This document shows, one piece after another, positions 12,454 to 23,956 of a stretch of DNA of 64,000 nucleotides (the first letter of the stretch is position 1; the number at the start of each line of letters is the position of its first letter). Under the pieces are notes generated by a model that searched no databases, had not been told where the DNA came from, and was given only the letters and a program-made list of their open reading frames with translations. The DNA lies in the NCBI GenBank assembly GCA_030067915.1, contig JASGCC010000081.1, positions 682,001 to 746,000 of the forward strand, given 5' to 3'. The position numbers and the translations under genes are program-made. This DNA comes from Hydractinia echinata (taxonomy: Eukaryota; Cnidaria; Hydrozoa; Anthoathecata; Hydractiniidae).

Positions 12454-13629
12454 ATGTTTTACGTAAAAGTAACATTTCTGCTCCTAGCACTTAGAATTTG
12501 GATGCATGCAGCGAGTGATGAGAGGTGTGGGATTGACAGAGCATTTACCGTAATTCACGAGTCCAGTCAAATTGGTGGTGTGGTGTACTCCTACATTTCC
12601 GACACCATCGCAAATTGCATCATCATGTGTGTTCAGCACGTCCGATGTAAATCCATCAATTTCAATCACTTAACGAGAGAATGTCAACTGAGTTCACTCT
12701 ATTCGAAAATGACAACGTTAACTAAGCAAGCCAACTGGGTTCAAATGGAAACCGATCCATATAAGAAGTATCAGGGAAGAAATTGCATTGAAAATTCAAA
12801 TCAATGCGAGAATCATGATTATTGTCGGTCTTTGTGCGGACCACCTTGGTATGAATGCATGTGTATCAACGAAAAATATGGAAAATCGTGCAATCGTAAT
12901 CCTTGTAAAAACAATGGGACATGTATCAATGTTTGTTTTTCTCCAGGACACACGTGCGTCTGCCCGGCCTTGTTTGTTGGCGAGAGATGTGAGGACTATG
13001 GTATACATTTTGGTATACATTTTATTGCACAAAGTATTCAACATGCCATAACTAACATTAATTTCCCCCCTATAACGGGAGTTTCAGTCTGCCTTTGGTT
13101 CCGGGATGAAAGCGTTGATACGTCTTGGAAAGCAGTTGTCAATCTGCTGCAAGACGGGGGACCATGTAATTTCTTCACAGTAGCCGTAAAAAAAAACAAA
13201 TTTAAAATTAGTTTGTCTGAAAAACATTATCAACTAAACACAGCGGTGGAAAAAAACAAATGGTATCATGTATGTGCTATATACGATTCGTCGACTTTCT
13301 CTGGTCTTCTTTACGTGAATGGTGAGTATGTTGAAACTGTCATGGGTCCTTCGATTACTAACGCAGATTTTTACGCAAACGGTGTAGTTCTTGGACAAGA
13401 TGTTGACCATTTAGGTGGGACGTGCGTTGTAAATCAAATCCATCAAGCGTTTATTGGTTATATAACGCTTGTAAATATATGGAGCAGACGATTATCAATT
13501 ACAGAAGTTCGCGATATCTACCTTCGAAACATACCTATTGGCGATTTCAGTTGGGATGAACTCATGACATTTCACGAAACGGACGATATTAAAAAAGTAT
13601 TGATTTCGCCAAACTTTACAATCCATTAA
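12454..13629 (+). CDS. Secreted PAN/apple-EGF-EGF-pentraxin-like protein, single exon
   Basis: A 391-codon uninterrupted frame with a hydrophobic signal peptide (about residues 1-20). A PAN/apple-like module follows (about 24-105: Cys at SDERCG, CIIMCVQHVRC and REC). Two EGF-like modules come next (about 112-182, CxCPALFVGERC at the end). The C-terminus is a pentraxin/LamG-like domain (about 185-375) with paired Cys in VSVCLWF and WYHVCAIYD, then LYVNGEYV, GVVLGQDVDHLGG and the AFIGYITLVNIWSRRLS strand typical of pentraxins. Probably an extracellular, possibly calcium- and ligand-binding protein. All surrounding receptor genes are split into module-sized exons, whereas this gene has no intron, which suggests a retrocopy or transposon cargo. 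It lies inside the 14.2-kb insertion. No paralogue is seen in the window. Confidence 0.82.
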   Translation: MFYVKVTFLLLALRIWMHAASDERCGIDRAFTVIHESSQIGGVVYSYISDTIANCIIMCVQHVRCKSINFNHLTRECQLSSLYSKMTTLTKQANWVQMETDPYKKYQGRNCIENSNQCENHDYCRSLCGPPWYECMCINEKYGKSCNRNPCKNNGTCINVCFSPGHTCVCPALFVGERCEDYGIHFGIHFIAQSIQHAITNINFPPITGVSVCLWFRDESVDTSWKAVVNLLQDGGPCNFFTVAVKKNKFKISLSEKHYQLNTAVEKNKWYHVCAIYDSSTFSGLLYVNGEYVETVMGPSITNADFYANGVVLGQDVDHLGGTCVVNQIHQAFIGYITLVNIWSRRLSITEVRDIYLRNIPIGDFSWDELMTFHETDDIKKVLISPNFTIH

Positions 13630-14785
13630 ACTTGGGAGAAAATAACAACATTATTATACTTATACTTATTATATATTGATATTGCATTTTGTACACGTTT
13701 TTTAAAGTAAGGAGGTCCAAGAAATGTTTGTCAGGGTCACTGATACGTTTCTCACAGTGAAAAAAATCTTCGCAAGGGGGATTTCTTTGCATTTTAAGCC
13801 TCTTCATTAAAAAACACACACTTTTTCAGCCTTTTTGTATTTTGTTCGTCAATTCTTGGGCAAGGAGATATTGGAAGATTCCCATTAGCGAAAAAGTGGA
13901 GCACCAAAGCAACCCTCGCCCTCGAGGAGGCCCCTAATGACGGGGCTCTGTTCGTTACTTTAATTCAAACGCGAGTTAAATATGTATATAAAACTAGTAT
14001 TCATACAGTGTTATGTATATTTGTTACATTAGTTTTTCGCACTACGGCATTTTTGTTCAACACACGCAATAAGTACTAGTTATTGCACAGTAGAGAGTAC
14101 AATATGGCATATTTAACACAAAAGGTATTATCCTGCTCAGAATTAAACAAATTGTTATTTGAGTTGTTAGTCGAGAAAGATGACGTTCGATCGCGTCAAA
14201 ACAAAAAGGGAAGAAGCCCTGCGGCTTAAAGATTTCTGCCATTAACCGAGGAGTATGGCAGAAAACAAATCATTGAATTTAATTCTTTACAATAACATAC
14301 AACTGAACAAATAAAAAATTCTGATTAACGAGAGGAGAACAAAAAATTATTTTGTGGCAGGCAGAAAATAAATTTTAAGCTAGAGAAAAAATTATTGATT
14401 TCTTAATCCTAAAATCTACTAAGATAACTACTCTAATAACAAGTAAATAATTATTTTTCACAACTAATATCCATATATCTTCCAAGCAACAATTTTACAG
14501 AATTTCCATGACTGTATGGGGTAAAAATAAGTAGGTTTTGGATGTACTTACCGGTACACATCAAGAATAAGATTTTTGACTCAAGATAACCAAGAATATT
14601 TTACGCACTATAGTAACAGCAGTTTATAACCTTCGTTTAAACTTCTTTGAACTAAAGAAATATCTGTCACGACCAACAACAATAATTTTTTCATGTTTTG
14701 AGTCCCTCTTCCACAACATATTACCAACTTCGAAAGATAAAGTTTTTTATGATGAGATAGCGCCAAATTTGAATAAATATACAGA
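13630..14785. other. Downstream flank of the PAN/EGF/pentraxin gene
   Basis: Nothing supported as a gene. AT-rich sequence runs up to the second copy of the TACTCCCC terminus. The only open frames are about 60 codons and show no recognisable motif. Confidence 0.35.
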
Positions 14786-14790
14786 CCGGT

Positions 14791-15420
14791 GTAACCGTAA
14801 ATAATTACTCCCCGAAAAAAATTACTCCCCCAGTAATAATTTCCTGGGAAATTATTACTCCTGGAGTGGTAATTTCCCAGAAAATTATTACTCTCACACG
14901 GAAATTATTACTCCCTTGAAATCACTCTTTTATGAATGGAGAAGTACTTTCTTCCCAGTAAAAACTAACTTTCCCAGTAAAACTAACTCTCATGAAGACA
15001 TTCCATTGCAAATTTGAATGCGCGAGGTTCCTTTATTCATAACTAGTCGATTAGGCCCGTGGAGAAATCCACTTAGGCAGAAGGACAATGGAAAAATAGG
15101 TTGTTTTAGAATTTTGCTGACGTCAGCAGTGCAATTACAAAAATTTTTGACGAAATTTAGTTTATACGTTGCCTGTATTGCGCAGAGGTTAAAACGCTGA
15201 TCAAGAAAATGTATATGATCCATGTGCTTTTGATGAGCGGTTAATGAGATATAAGAGTTTCAAAATTTTGCTGACGTCAGCAATGGCCAGTCAAACCCCC
15301 CCACCACCAAATTTTTTTGAAATTTGTATACCTGCTGCCTTCGTTGTATTGATCAAAGTTTTAAGTGCACTGTAATGGCTTCATTAATTTAATATATTTT
15401 TCTTTGACGTTAATATTATT
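14791..15420. mobile_element. Second copy of the left terminus plus Helitron
   Basis: ACCGGTGTAACCGTAAATAATTACTCCCC-type sequence in the same orientation as at 9781, followed by the same flank and the same Helitron (CTAG at 15043-15046, hairpin GTGGAGAAATCCAC). The Helitron runs about 75 bases further here than at 10345 and is then interrupted by a TTAA element. This is a segmental duplication inside the insertion, or a second insertion of the same compound unit. Confidence 0.65.
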
Positions 15421-16358
15421 TTAAGGTGGTTCACCACCAAATAATGTCTAAATTTCAAGAATTGTCTTTTACCTGTTTTCTGACAGCATCTTAGAATGCC
15501 GTGGCAAGTAGTTCTTATGACAAATTTCGGATTGTATTGCGCAATCTGGCACTTTCTCCAACCAACCGCAAATATAAGTGCATAGCAACGCCCATAGCAA
15601 TCATTTTCGCATTTTTAGACAGCTTTCTTGCCCCTCCGTCGATGTTTAATGCTTTGCAAAAGCTGGATGATACTTTAGGGCCTCCTAAGAGATTATATGT
15701 CAGTTATGAATATTAAATGTGGTGTTCCACACGCAGTCAGAAAGCTGTCTTAACGATCCACCCTCCGAAGTGAACTCGTCAGAGTTTACTCGTCATCAAT
15801 TAGACTTAAGACTTTTGTCGATCCACAAGTCTAGAATGTCCATAAAATAATCTTTAAACACGTTTTTTGCCGTTTAAGTTCGGAATCCACGCGAAGCAAG
15901 AATTCTCAAGATCGAAGCACACATGCTTTACAATTTCTTCTGTGGACTTAACTGAAACCGATTTTCAAATCGAAGTTTTGTCTTTCAGTTATCTTGTCCA
16001 GTTTCGCCCTGTTTTAGCCTTTTTTCCGTCCAAGAAATACCGCATCAGTTGTCTGGGCGACGAGTCAGCCTTACAAAAATGCGTTTCAGTCAATCCCTAC
16101 ACGTGACCCTTGAGAAACATACGCGGCCAAAAAGGCGCTTCAAATAGCGCATGTTATTCAGTTATGTGGTTTAGCGTCGAGCAGCAAAATGTCATATTTT
16201 GCTCCTATTTTACCTAGCAACGGGTAACCATGGCAACCAATCAACTAAATTTTAGACTTAATTTTGTCGTACTGTCGCCTACTATGATATCCTCATCAAT
16301 TAACTTTAGAAAAGACAATCCTCTGCGATATAGGTTATTTGGTGGTGTACCACCTTAA
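15421..16358. mobile_element. TTAA-flanked MITE with 24-bp TIRs
   Basis: Both ends read TTAAGGTGGT(T/A)CACCACCAAATAA as inverted repeats (15421-15444 and complement of 16335-16358). TTAA target duplication is typical of the piggyBac and Kolobok superfamilies. The 938-bp body has only short non-homologous frames. The first bases match the start of the larger element at 16983, so the two may share a transposase. Confidence 0.75.
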
Positions 16359-17048
16359 CGTTAAAAGTTTGGTAAATTACAGAACAATTTTATGGGCGAT
16401 GATTTACAGACTTTATCAAAGTCGATAAAGGCCGTGGAAAAATCCACTGAGGCAGGATAAAATTGAAATAGAAGCGTCATATGAATTTTGATGACGTCAG
16501 CAACCCATCTGAAAAAAAAAATTAGAACCTTGTTTTTAAGTCGCCTCTATTGTGTAGAGCTTAAAGCGCTGATCAAGAAAATGTATGTAATCACGTGCTT
16601 TTGATGAATGGTTAATGAGATATAACGGTTTAAAAATTTTGCTGATGTCAGCAAAGTCCATAATAAAAGTACAAAAAATTTTTATTTTGAAATTTGTATA
16701 CCTGTTGCCTTCATCGTATAGATCTTGAAACGCTGATCAAGAAAATGTATAGGATCGTGTCCTTTTGACAAACGGATGCAGAGATATTAGGGTTTAAAAG
16801 TTTTTTGATGACTTCATTAACCCGTCCATTTCGAAACGGATTTGGGGACCCGGGTATGGAAAACTTACCCAAATTGGTCCCAGGTAGTCCCTAGTTACCC
16901 ACGCGGTGAAAAATCATTGACGTCACCACCTCGTTTCCAAGTTATTTTCCCTCAAAGTTTTAGGTGCACTGTAATGGCTTCATTAAGGTGGAAACCCCCC
17001 TACTAAACATTTTTCTTCAATAAGGAATTTTAGTCAAATATTTTTATA

Positions 17049-19277
17049 CTAGTCGATAAGGCCCGTGGAAAAATCCACTTAGGCAAAAGGCCAATGAAAA
17101 AATAGATTGCTTCAGATGTTTTTCTGACATCAGCAGTGCATATAAAAAAAATGTTCTTAAAATCTTACACAAAATGTCAAATGTCAAATCGCATTAAATC
17201 CTCCACACAAATCTTAACAAAATAAAAAAGAATCTTATAAGTGATTCATGTACAGATATAATAAATTGTGCCTCTGGCAGAAATTGTTATTTAGGTTTAA
17301 AGAAATGGATTGCAAGGATAAATTATAATGCAACAAAACTTTTTGTTATATATTGCATATATAAAAATATATCTTTAGTAAACTTTAGACAAAACTGTTA
17401 AAAAAAAATTAAAAAAAAGAACAGTGTTTAAACCCAAAGTTAATAAAAATCAGTCCTTTTAGCAACTTTCATGCTGTTTTACCATCAATAAGCCTTACAC
17501 AAAATTTCAAATCTCACATAGTATTCTGTCACAAATGTTCACATAAAATATATATAAAAAATAACAGAGTGTAAAACCAATTGGCAAATTTTTTAGGCTA
17601 ATTAGTCAAATTAGAAATGCAAAAACAAAGTTTGAGTCATAATTCATGTTAAAAAACAACAACAATCAATTTAACAGATCATTTTACAAAACTACAAACT
17701 ATACATTACATGAAAATGTCAAAACCATAAATTAGAAGAAATTAAAATTATACATCTTAAAAATAACTAATTTCTGTACTTTATTGTTAGAACTTTTTGC
17801 AGGAAAAGAACTTCGCAAACCAAAAATAGAATCAGGAAAATGTTTAAAATTTTCAGGGTTAATAACATTTTATGAATTTTGTGGCAATTTTACGTTTTGT
17901 ATATATATTGTCAGTTGAATTTCTCGTTTTCATATAAAAACAGGAATAGCTTGCAAGTTGCAAAGTCAAATTCTACAAAAAATAGTTCTTTCGCTATATT
18001 GCATGATCCAAACACATAACATTTCAAAAAACACACAACAGTTTGTATATATTATATATATACACTATGTATATATATAAATGAAAAGTTACCCCAGCCT
18101 TTCATGTACATTTTTTACATTTAGGGTGAAAAATGTGAATCCTTCCGCTGCCTTTCCCAAAAAAATTAAAATTAAAAATAAATAATCAACAACCCATGTA
18201 AATACTGCAACAAAATCAAAAAATGTGAAAAAGCTACCTAAAGTTTCCCCATAATGTGAAAAACCTCTGTCAAAGTTTTTTCGGTGTTGTACTCCCTCAA
18301 AAAAGTTGAAACTTTTCTTAAATAAGACAAAATGTCATAAACAAAAACATTTTAGTCAGAACATCTAGAACAACAAAATCACTACACTTAAGGTATACCA
18401 GAATTACTACATGTTAAATAAAAATCGTTTCGTCATATTACATGTAACCGATGTATATAAGTTTAGTTACACAAAATGTGAAAAATACATTATTTGCATA
18501 TATACACAAAATGTGAAAAATACATTATTTGCTTAAAAACAGTCCTTAAACTATTTTTAAATATTATGTACTACTTTTTTAAAAGTTGTTGTGGCTTGTT
18601 AATTTAAGCTTAAAATGTCAAGTGAAATAAGTTACAGCCCACATTCCTTAGCAAAGACCACTACGATAACTACGGTAGCTAGCTTACATGTAAAAAGCAA
18701 CATAAAACTCACAAGTTAGCTAGGTACTTGTAATCTGAAGTTTGAAGCTAACATAAGCTAGCTACAGCAGCTAATAGCTGGTCAGTTTGAATATAAACTG
18801 GAGACTTAGCTAGGTATAAAGAACCATGGCTACATATTTTATAAAGTCCGAGCAAGCTAGCTATAGGTTGTTGTTGGCGTGGTTGGCTTTATGATGCTAG
18901 CTAACAAACATGTCTCACATCAATAATATCATCAAAACTAAAAAAAAACATAAACAAACCTTTGAAACCTTGCTATACTTCATTTACATACCATGCCTTT
19001 TTTCAAATGTTTTTGTAGATTTATTTTGAAGGCAAGAGAAGACAAATGCTTAAAAAGAACAGCCATCTTTTTTGCAAACACAATTTCCGTTACTTTGTGC
19101 TAGAACTTCATTTAACAAACCACACAAAACTCGCAGCTTTTCACGACAAAGAAGACATATATTTTACGGCAACATCAAAGATTCTTTTCGGCGACATCAA
19201 AGGAAAATAAACACATCCACTTTGCCTGTTACAGACACACAAACACACAGACACACTCTCCGTATTATTATAAGAGA
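17049..19277 (-). mobile_element. 2.2-kb Helitron nested in the TTAA transposon
   Basis: CTAG at 17049-17052 is preceded by A, with hairpin GTGGAAAAATCCAC. The other end is the complement of TCTCTTATAATAATACGGAG at about 19258-19277, followed by T. Its interior differs from the short copies: about 2 kb of AT-rich sequence with repeated ACACAAAATGT(C/G)AAA motifs (two near-tandem units at about 18470-18535) and TAGCTAGC runs. No Rep/helicase gene, so it is non-autonomous with a captured or unrelated filler. Confidence 0.75.
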
Positions 19278-19917
19278 TCATCATAAAGTACATGTCCTAA
19301 CTAAGAAATTAAAAAAAAAAATTTAAAATTGTCGCCAAGGCAACCGTCCATAATGGCAGATACTTGAAAAAGTGTGCCTACACCGGCCTAAATTCAGAGC
19401 CAACCGCTTAAGAATTCAAGCTGAAATTTTGCATGTCAAATGTTACTAAGTTATACTATGGGATGAGCGAATCAGATTTTTAATATACTTTTCCAATTTT
19501 TGGTACTGGACCGATAAATCTGTTGATATAAAAAAAGACGGTTTTTTAAATTTGAATCCGCCATTTTGAAAAAACTAAGACCTGATTCAAAAATCTGTTC
19601 GCTCATCCCGTAGTGCTTATTGATTTGAATCTTCACTCAAAATTCCATGCAATTTCGATAAGCGCTTCTTGAGATATTCCGGCCGGGAGATTCAAAAATG
19701 GCATTCTGAGAAAACCGCGCTTAAAGTTGAGATATAGAAAAATTATGTTGTTTCGTGTTTAAAAGCAAATAAATGTAAATATATGTAACCTAGAAAATCC
19801 TAAAATAGACTCATATGAACATAAGAAATGGAAATATTCATTAAGTTCACTAATGAAAACTTCCAGCTTTGTATAAAGTTCCTTCTGTTTCTTTGTTTTT
19901 GTCGTCTTTGGATTTTT
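19278..19917. other. 3' non-coding part of the TTAA transposon
   Basis: No gene. The sequence GAGCGAATCAGATTTTTA at about 19465 recurs inverted near 19590 (TGATTCAAAAATCTGTTCGCTC), forming a potential hairpin about 100 bases apart downstream of the transposase stop. Confidence 0.35.
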
Positions 19918-21662
19918 TTAAACCGCGAATGATTTTACGCTTTTTCTTGCTACTAGGTTTGTTCTTATAAGATGAATGGAACAATCTCTTTCTGTTTGCT
20001 TCTTGCAACCCTTAAGCATGTGTTTGCCAGGAACCATCTTCATCTTCTCATAAACAAGAACACTTGCCTTCCGGCCAACATTAAAATGTGAGACCGCATC
20101 ATATACTCCAAATTGGAGTTGCGTAACGTTACAAATTTTGTTTTTGGAAGTCCTCTCCCAAATAGTTCCATTAAAGGACCCATTTTGATTTTGAGTTTTT
20201 CCATGTAAGCACTCCTGCAATAGTTTTTCTGAACTTAGTTCCTCAAATATAGGTTTCACATGCTTGATAACCTGTAATGGTAAACCGGGTCCATGTTTGT
20301 ATGTGTTTGTTCCCGCAGCTTTGTCCTGTTGAAATTTGCACCAACTGTCTTTACCAGTAGGACAGTAGGAGTGGTAGTTATTAGTTTTGGAAGATGCAAC
20401 ATGGAACAATGAGGAACGGACTGTTTTTTGCATTCCTGGTAGGTCGTTTGGATTTTGACGGATAGCGATGCCATAGTAATTTTGAAGTCTGTCGATCGCG
20501 CGCTTTGTCAGTTTCCCTTTGCCGCCAAGACCTTGGACTTTCTTCTTCAGGTTCAAACATCTTGATCCAACCCTTTTCTGGACATGGCCAATACATTGAA
20601 GTTTTTTAACTTGAATCCCAGGGTAAATGTTTTCAACTGTTACATGGCTTTTGCTATCACCGTCTCCATATAGTTCTGCATAGCGAACATTATGTTTTTC
20701 TACAGATCGGCTAAAAATTCGTCGCGCACCTTCTGGTTCCATCCCTCCCGCTGAGCCTTTGTAGTTGAAGTTGCAATTATGCTTTTCTTTCCAGCTTTCG
20801 TATTTGATTGGGTCTTTGAGTCTTGTTTCTTCCATATTGCTACACCCTTTGCAATATCTGCACATAGCCTCAATGTCCACTACCTTTCCATTATCCATCG
20901 CAATGGCGGTAATACATCCATTCAAGGATGAATAACCACGGCGCTGCCAAGACCCGTCCTGTGAAATTGCAATATTCATTGTCTTATCTGATGGAATTTT
21001 ATACTTGGCACGAATATCCTGAATTGCATCGGACATTGTTTCCATTGCAACAGTCTCTGTCACTTGTGTTAATTTTTTAATGATCTTGTCATAATTATTT
21101 TGTGTAATCGGCCGAGGCATATCCATCAAAGTCGTGAATTTTTCAATACTCGAGTGACCTTGACCACATGCCCTCATGGTTTATGTGATTCTGGTGTTAA
21201 CATCAACAGAGTTTTGGCCTTTAACACCATCCTTCAATGTTTGTGAGGTGTAAAAATCAATTGCATAATCATATGCCGTGCATTTCACAACAAGAAATGA
21301 AGCGAGTCCTTTCTTTTTTTCAAAGATATCCTGTAATGTCAGATATGATGCAGTACATTCAGGACATCTCATTAATTCAAAAATTGACTTCAATATACTG
21401 ACATCAATTATCCTGTAACCATTAATAGAATCTGATGACTTTGGTGTGGCGGAAATGATTTCTTGGATTTTTGAATGGGAAACCGTGTCTGTGATGACTG
21501 GTTCGTCTTCTTTGGACGGTGTACTTGGAGGGGTTTTTTCCCCACTGTTTGTTTCTGTATTTACATTTACATTATATTTACCCTTTTTGACTCTTTCGTA
21601 GCAAATCCTTTCCTTTTCTTGAAGGTTTTAGTTGATTTTTTTACTCTGTCAGCTTTTACCAT
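19918..21662 (-). pseudogene. 'Mutator'-domain transposase, decayed
   Basis: A 419-codon frame (19918-21177) carries SQDGSWQRRGYSSLNG, VVDIEAMCRYCKGC, YAELYGDGDSKSH, CIGHVQKRVGSRC and a KTQNQNGSFNG block, the pattern of animal Mutator-like transposase domain proteins. Homologous coding continues upstream with an MRCPEC zinc-finger-like start, but a single in-frame TAA (21181-21183) interrupts it. A likely 1-nt shift lies in the A-run near 21588 after a Lys-rich N-terminus beginning at ATG 21660-21662. From memory of the family, the NxNES glutamate is conserved and may be catalytic; here it is Gly (codon 20179-20181). It is probably inactive. It belongs to the TTAA-flanked element. Confidence 0.8.
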
Positions 21663-22182
21663 TTTTTTCACTTGTTTTCCTCACTAAATAACTCTGGATA
21701 TTTTGGGTTATAGCTTATAGAATTTTTTGTAGACGGCAAAGCAAAGATGACAAATTCAGTTTAGGGCGGTTATCCAAAAGAAATCGGGGCAGAAAATAGG
21801 CAAAATTCAAGCCCAAAAGTAGTAAACCGGTGGTTTCTAAGGGCGTTGCTAGGGTAGGAAAAATTCCCCATGCCTAAAAAATATAAAAAATAGCAGTTTT
21901 ATAGTTAGAAAAAGGTTTTTTATGCCCGGAATCGAAATCTACGATGATTTTTACGCCCAAAACGGTACTTTTTAAAATTTTCAATTTGAAAATTTAATGG
22001 GGGGTTTCCACCTTAATTTAATATAGGATATTGGCGTTAAAGTAGTGTTATTGACGTCGCGCCGTAACGTCAGAAAATTTAACATTTGAGACATGCATTT
22101 TTCGGCAACATCAAAGGAAAATGAACACATCCACTTTGGCTGTTACAAACAGACAGACACAGTCTCTGTATTATTATAGAGA

Positions 22183-22323
22183 CAAGAAATACCCACCAGG
22201 AAATAGAACAAAAAATGAACACACATTTAGACTGGAAGTAGGGGAGATGTTGTGTGTATAGTTTTGATATTTTATGTTCGGTAAAATATACTTATATATA
22301 ACATGTTTGTATATATGCCCGTT
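22183..22323. other. Short unique spacer between two Helitrons
   Basis: About 140 bases of AT-rich sequence between the ends of two Helitrons; no gene. Confidence 0.35.
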
Positions 22324-23066
22324 TGTATAAGGCCCGTGGAGAAATCCACTTAGGCAGGGGAACAATGAAAAAGAGAACCATCAATTGAATTTTGATGACA
22401 TCTGCAAGGGCCCGTCAATACACAAAAAATATTTTTTAGGAAATTTATTTATCCTTGCCTCTATTGTGTAGAGATCGAAACTCTGATCAAAATAATGTAT
22501 AGAATCATGTACTTTTGATGAACAGTTAAGAAGATTATACAGGTTTAGAAATTTTGCTGACGTCAGCAAGGACCTGCCAAAATATAAAGATTATTTTTTT
22601 AAAAATTTGTTTACCCGTTGCCCTCATCGTATAGATCTTGAAACGCTGAGCAAGAAAATGTATAGGATGATGTATATTTGACAAACGGTTGCAGAAATAT
22701 TGGGGTTTGAAGGTTTTTTGATGACGTCATCAACCCGTCCATTCCGAAACGGATTCGGGGACCCAGGTTTGGGAAACTTACCCAAATTGGTCCTAGGTGG
22801 TCCCTAGTTACCCACGCGGTGAAAAATCATTGACGTCACCACCTCGTTTCCAAGTTATTTGGTCTCAAAGTTTTAGGTGCACTGTAATGGCTTCATTAAC
22901 TTAATATAGGATATTGACGTTAAAGTAGTGTTATTTTCGTCGCGCCGTAACGTCAGAAATTTTTACATATTAGAGATGCATTTTTCGGTAACATCAAAGG
23001 AAAACGAACACATCCACTTTGCCTGTTACAAACAGACAGACACAGTCTCTGTATTATTATAAGAGG
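22324..23066 (-). mobile_element. Non-autonomous Helitron copy
   Basis: Family body with hairpin GTGGAGAAATCCAC and degraded CTAG end (GTATAAGG at 22326), through GCTGACGTCAGC and GATGACGTCATC palindromes to the ...GTATTATTATAAGAG terminus. It is close to the copy at 4763 across the full length. Confidence 0.72.
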
Positions 23067-23798
23067 TTTTTATACTTTGTTCTATCGATTTCTAATCTTA
23101 AACAGTTCCTTTTCTATGTTTTTCTAGAGTGTCAAGCTCCAGTTATTTTTACTTTGTTTGATACATTTTTTAAACTCAAACGTTTATTTTATCTACAACA
23201 AAATACTATTATTTACTTTATCCGATAAGTTCTTAAGCTCAAGGTCAAAAGTTTGTTTTTCTATTATTTAAAGCTCTAATAATCTATTTACTTCATTTAT
23301 AAATTTTGAAGCTCAAGCAGTTCATGTTTTGCAGATTTTATAAGATTTCAAGCTCCAAAAAAAGTTTTCTTTCGTGATTTGTTAGCTATAATGATTTTGT
23401 TTCTAAACTCAAAACCGATTGTACTTTTTTGTATTTGTTAAATTTATTTCCTATTCATTTTATTACAGTTTTACGTTGTAAGGTTGTAGTTATCGTGAGA
23501 AAATAGATTATCAAATGATCTTGAAATAATTATTCTAAAGTCAAGTTCAGCTGCATATATACCAACCATTCATAAGAAACAATTAAAATCATTTGATTCT
23601 GAAAGCTTTTTGTATTGACATTTCTTTAAACAACTCTTGCTTCTTATAAAAGCTTTTATATATATAGATTTTAATGGTCACACTGAAAAAGACCCATCCC
23701 ACCGGATTTTTAACTCTTTCGGTAGTCCGCTGTAAGTTCTCTTAATAAATTCTTTTTATAAACACCATAATAATGGTCATCTTTTGTTTATTAAGATA
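23067..23798. other. AT-rich spacer before the right terminus
   Basis: No gene. A loosely repeated unit, AAGCTCAA or AAACTCAA followed by about 50 T-rich bases, recurs between about 23170 and 23410. Confidence 0.35.
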
Positions 23799-23956
23799 GG
23801 GGAGTAAAAATTTCCTGCAGGGAGTAATAATTTTCTGGTAAATAGATACTCCCGGGAGTAACAATATCCCGGGAAATAAGTACTGGGGAGTACTTATTTC
23901 CCAGTAAATTATTACTGGGGAGTAAACTTTTAGGGGAGTATGTTTTTACGGTGACA
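23799..23956. repeat. Right terminus of the 14.2-kb insertion
   Basis: Alternating GGGGAGTAA and TTACTCCC motifs separated by GGGAAATAAGTACT-type palindromes, ending GGGGAGTATGTTTTTACGGTGACA. The reverse complement parallels the left terminus at 9781, then homology to the receptor tail exon begins. Confidence 0.65.

Larger units (their letters stand above)
16983..22016. mobile_element. 5-kb TTAA-duplicating DNA transposon with decayed transposase
   Basis: Perfect 14-bp TIRs GGTGGAAACCCCCC (16987-17000 and complement of 21999-22012) are flanked by TTAA direct repeats (16983-16986, 22013-22016). The insertion interrupts a Helitron whose intact sequence is known from other copies, which confirms the boundaries. 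It carries a minus-strand transposase gene (19918-21662) and an inserted Helitron (17049-19277). The TTAA target site suggests Kolobok or piggyBac rather than MuDR, whose duplications are 8-10 bp. Confidence 0.82.
16417..22182 (-). mobile_element. Helitron split by a nested TTAA element
   Basis: The left part (16417-16982) has the degraded 3' end (CAAAGTCGATAAAGG with hairpin GTGGAAAAATCCAC) and the family body. It breaks at GCTTCATTAA and resumes at TTAATTTAATATAGG (22013), ending near the ...TATTATAGAGA terminus at 22182. The family body in other copies is continuous across this point. Confidence 0.75.
9781..23956. mobile_element. 14.2-kb inserted block with TACTCCCC-rich inverted ends
   Basis: The block separates two halves of one tail exon. 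Its ends are imperfect inverted repeats: TGTAACCGTAAATAATTACTCCCC-like at 9781-9804 against the complement of 23933-23956. Each is followed by subterminal copies of GGAAATTATTACTCCC-type motifs (to about 9895 and from 23799). A 9-bp near-repeat flanks it (CCGATGTAA at 9777, CAGGTGTAA at 23957), though this overlaps the inverted repeat and two positions differ. It carries an intronless PAN/EGF/pentraxin gene, a second copy of the left end (14791) and a nest of other transposons. It could be one large cut-and-paste element or an accretion of several. No transposase can be assigned to these ends. Confidence 0.6.

Noticed and set aside
15501..16106. Two short plus-strand genes
   Set aside because: Both lie inside the TTAA MITE and have no homology to transposases or other families.
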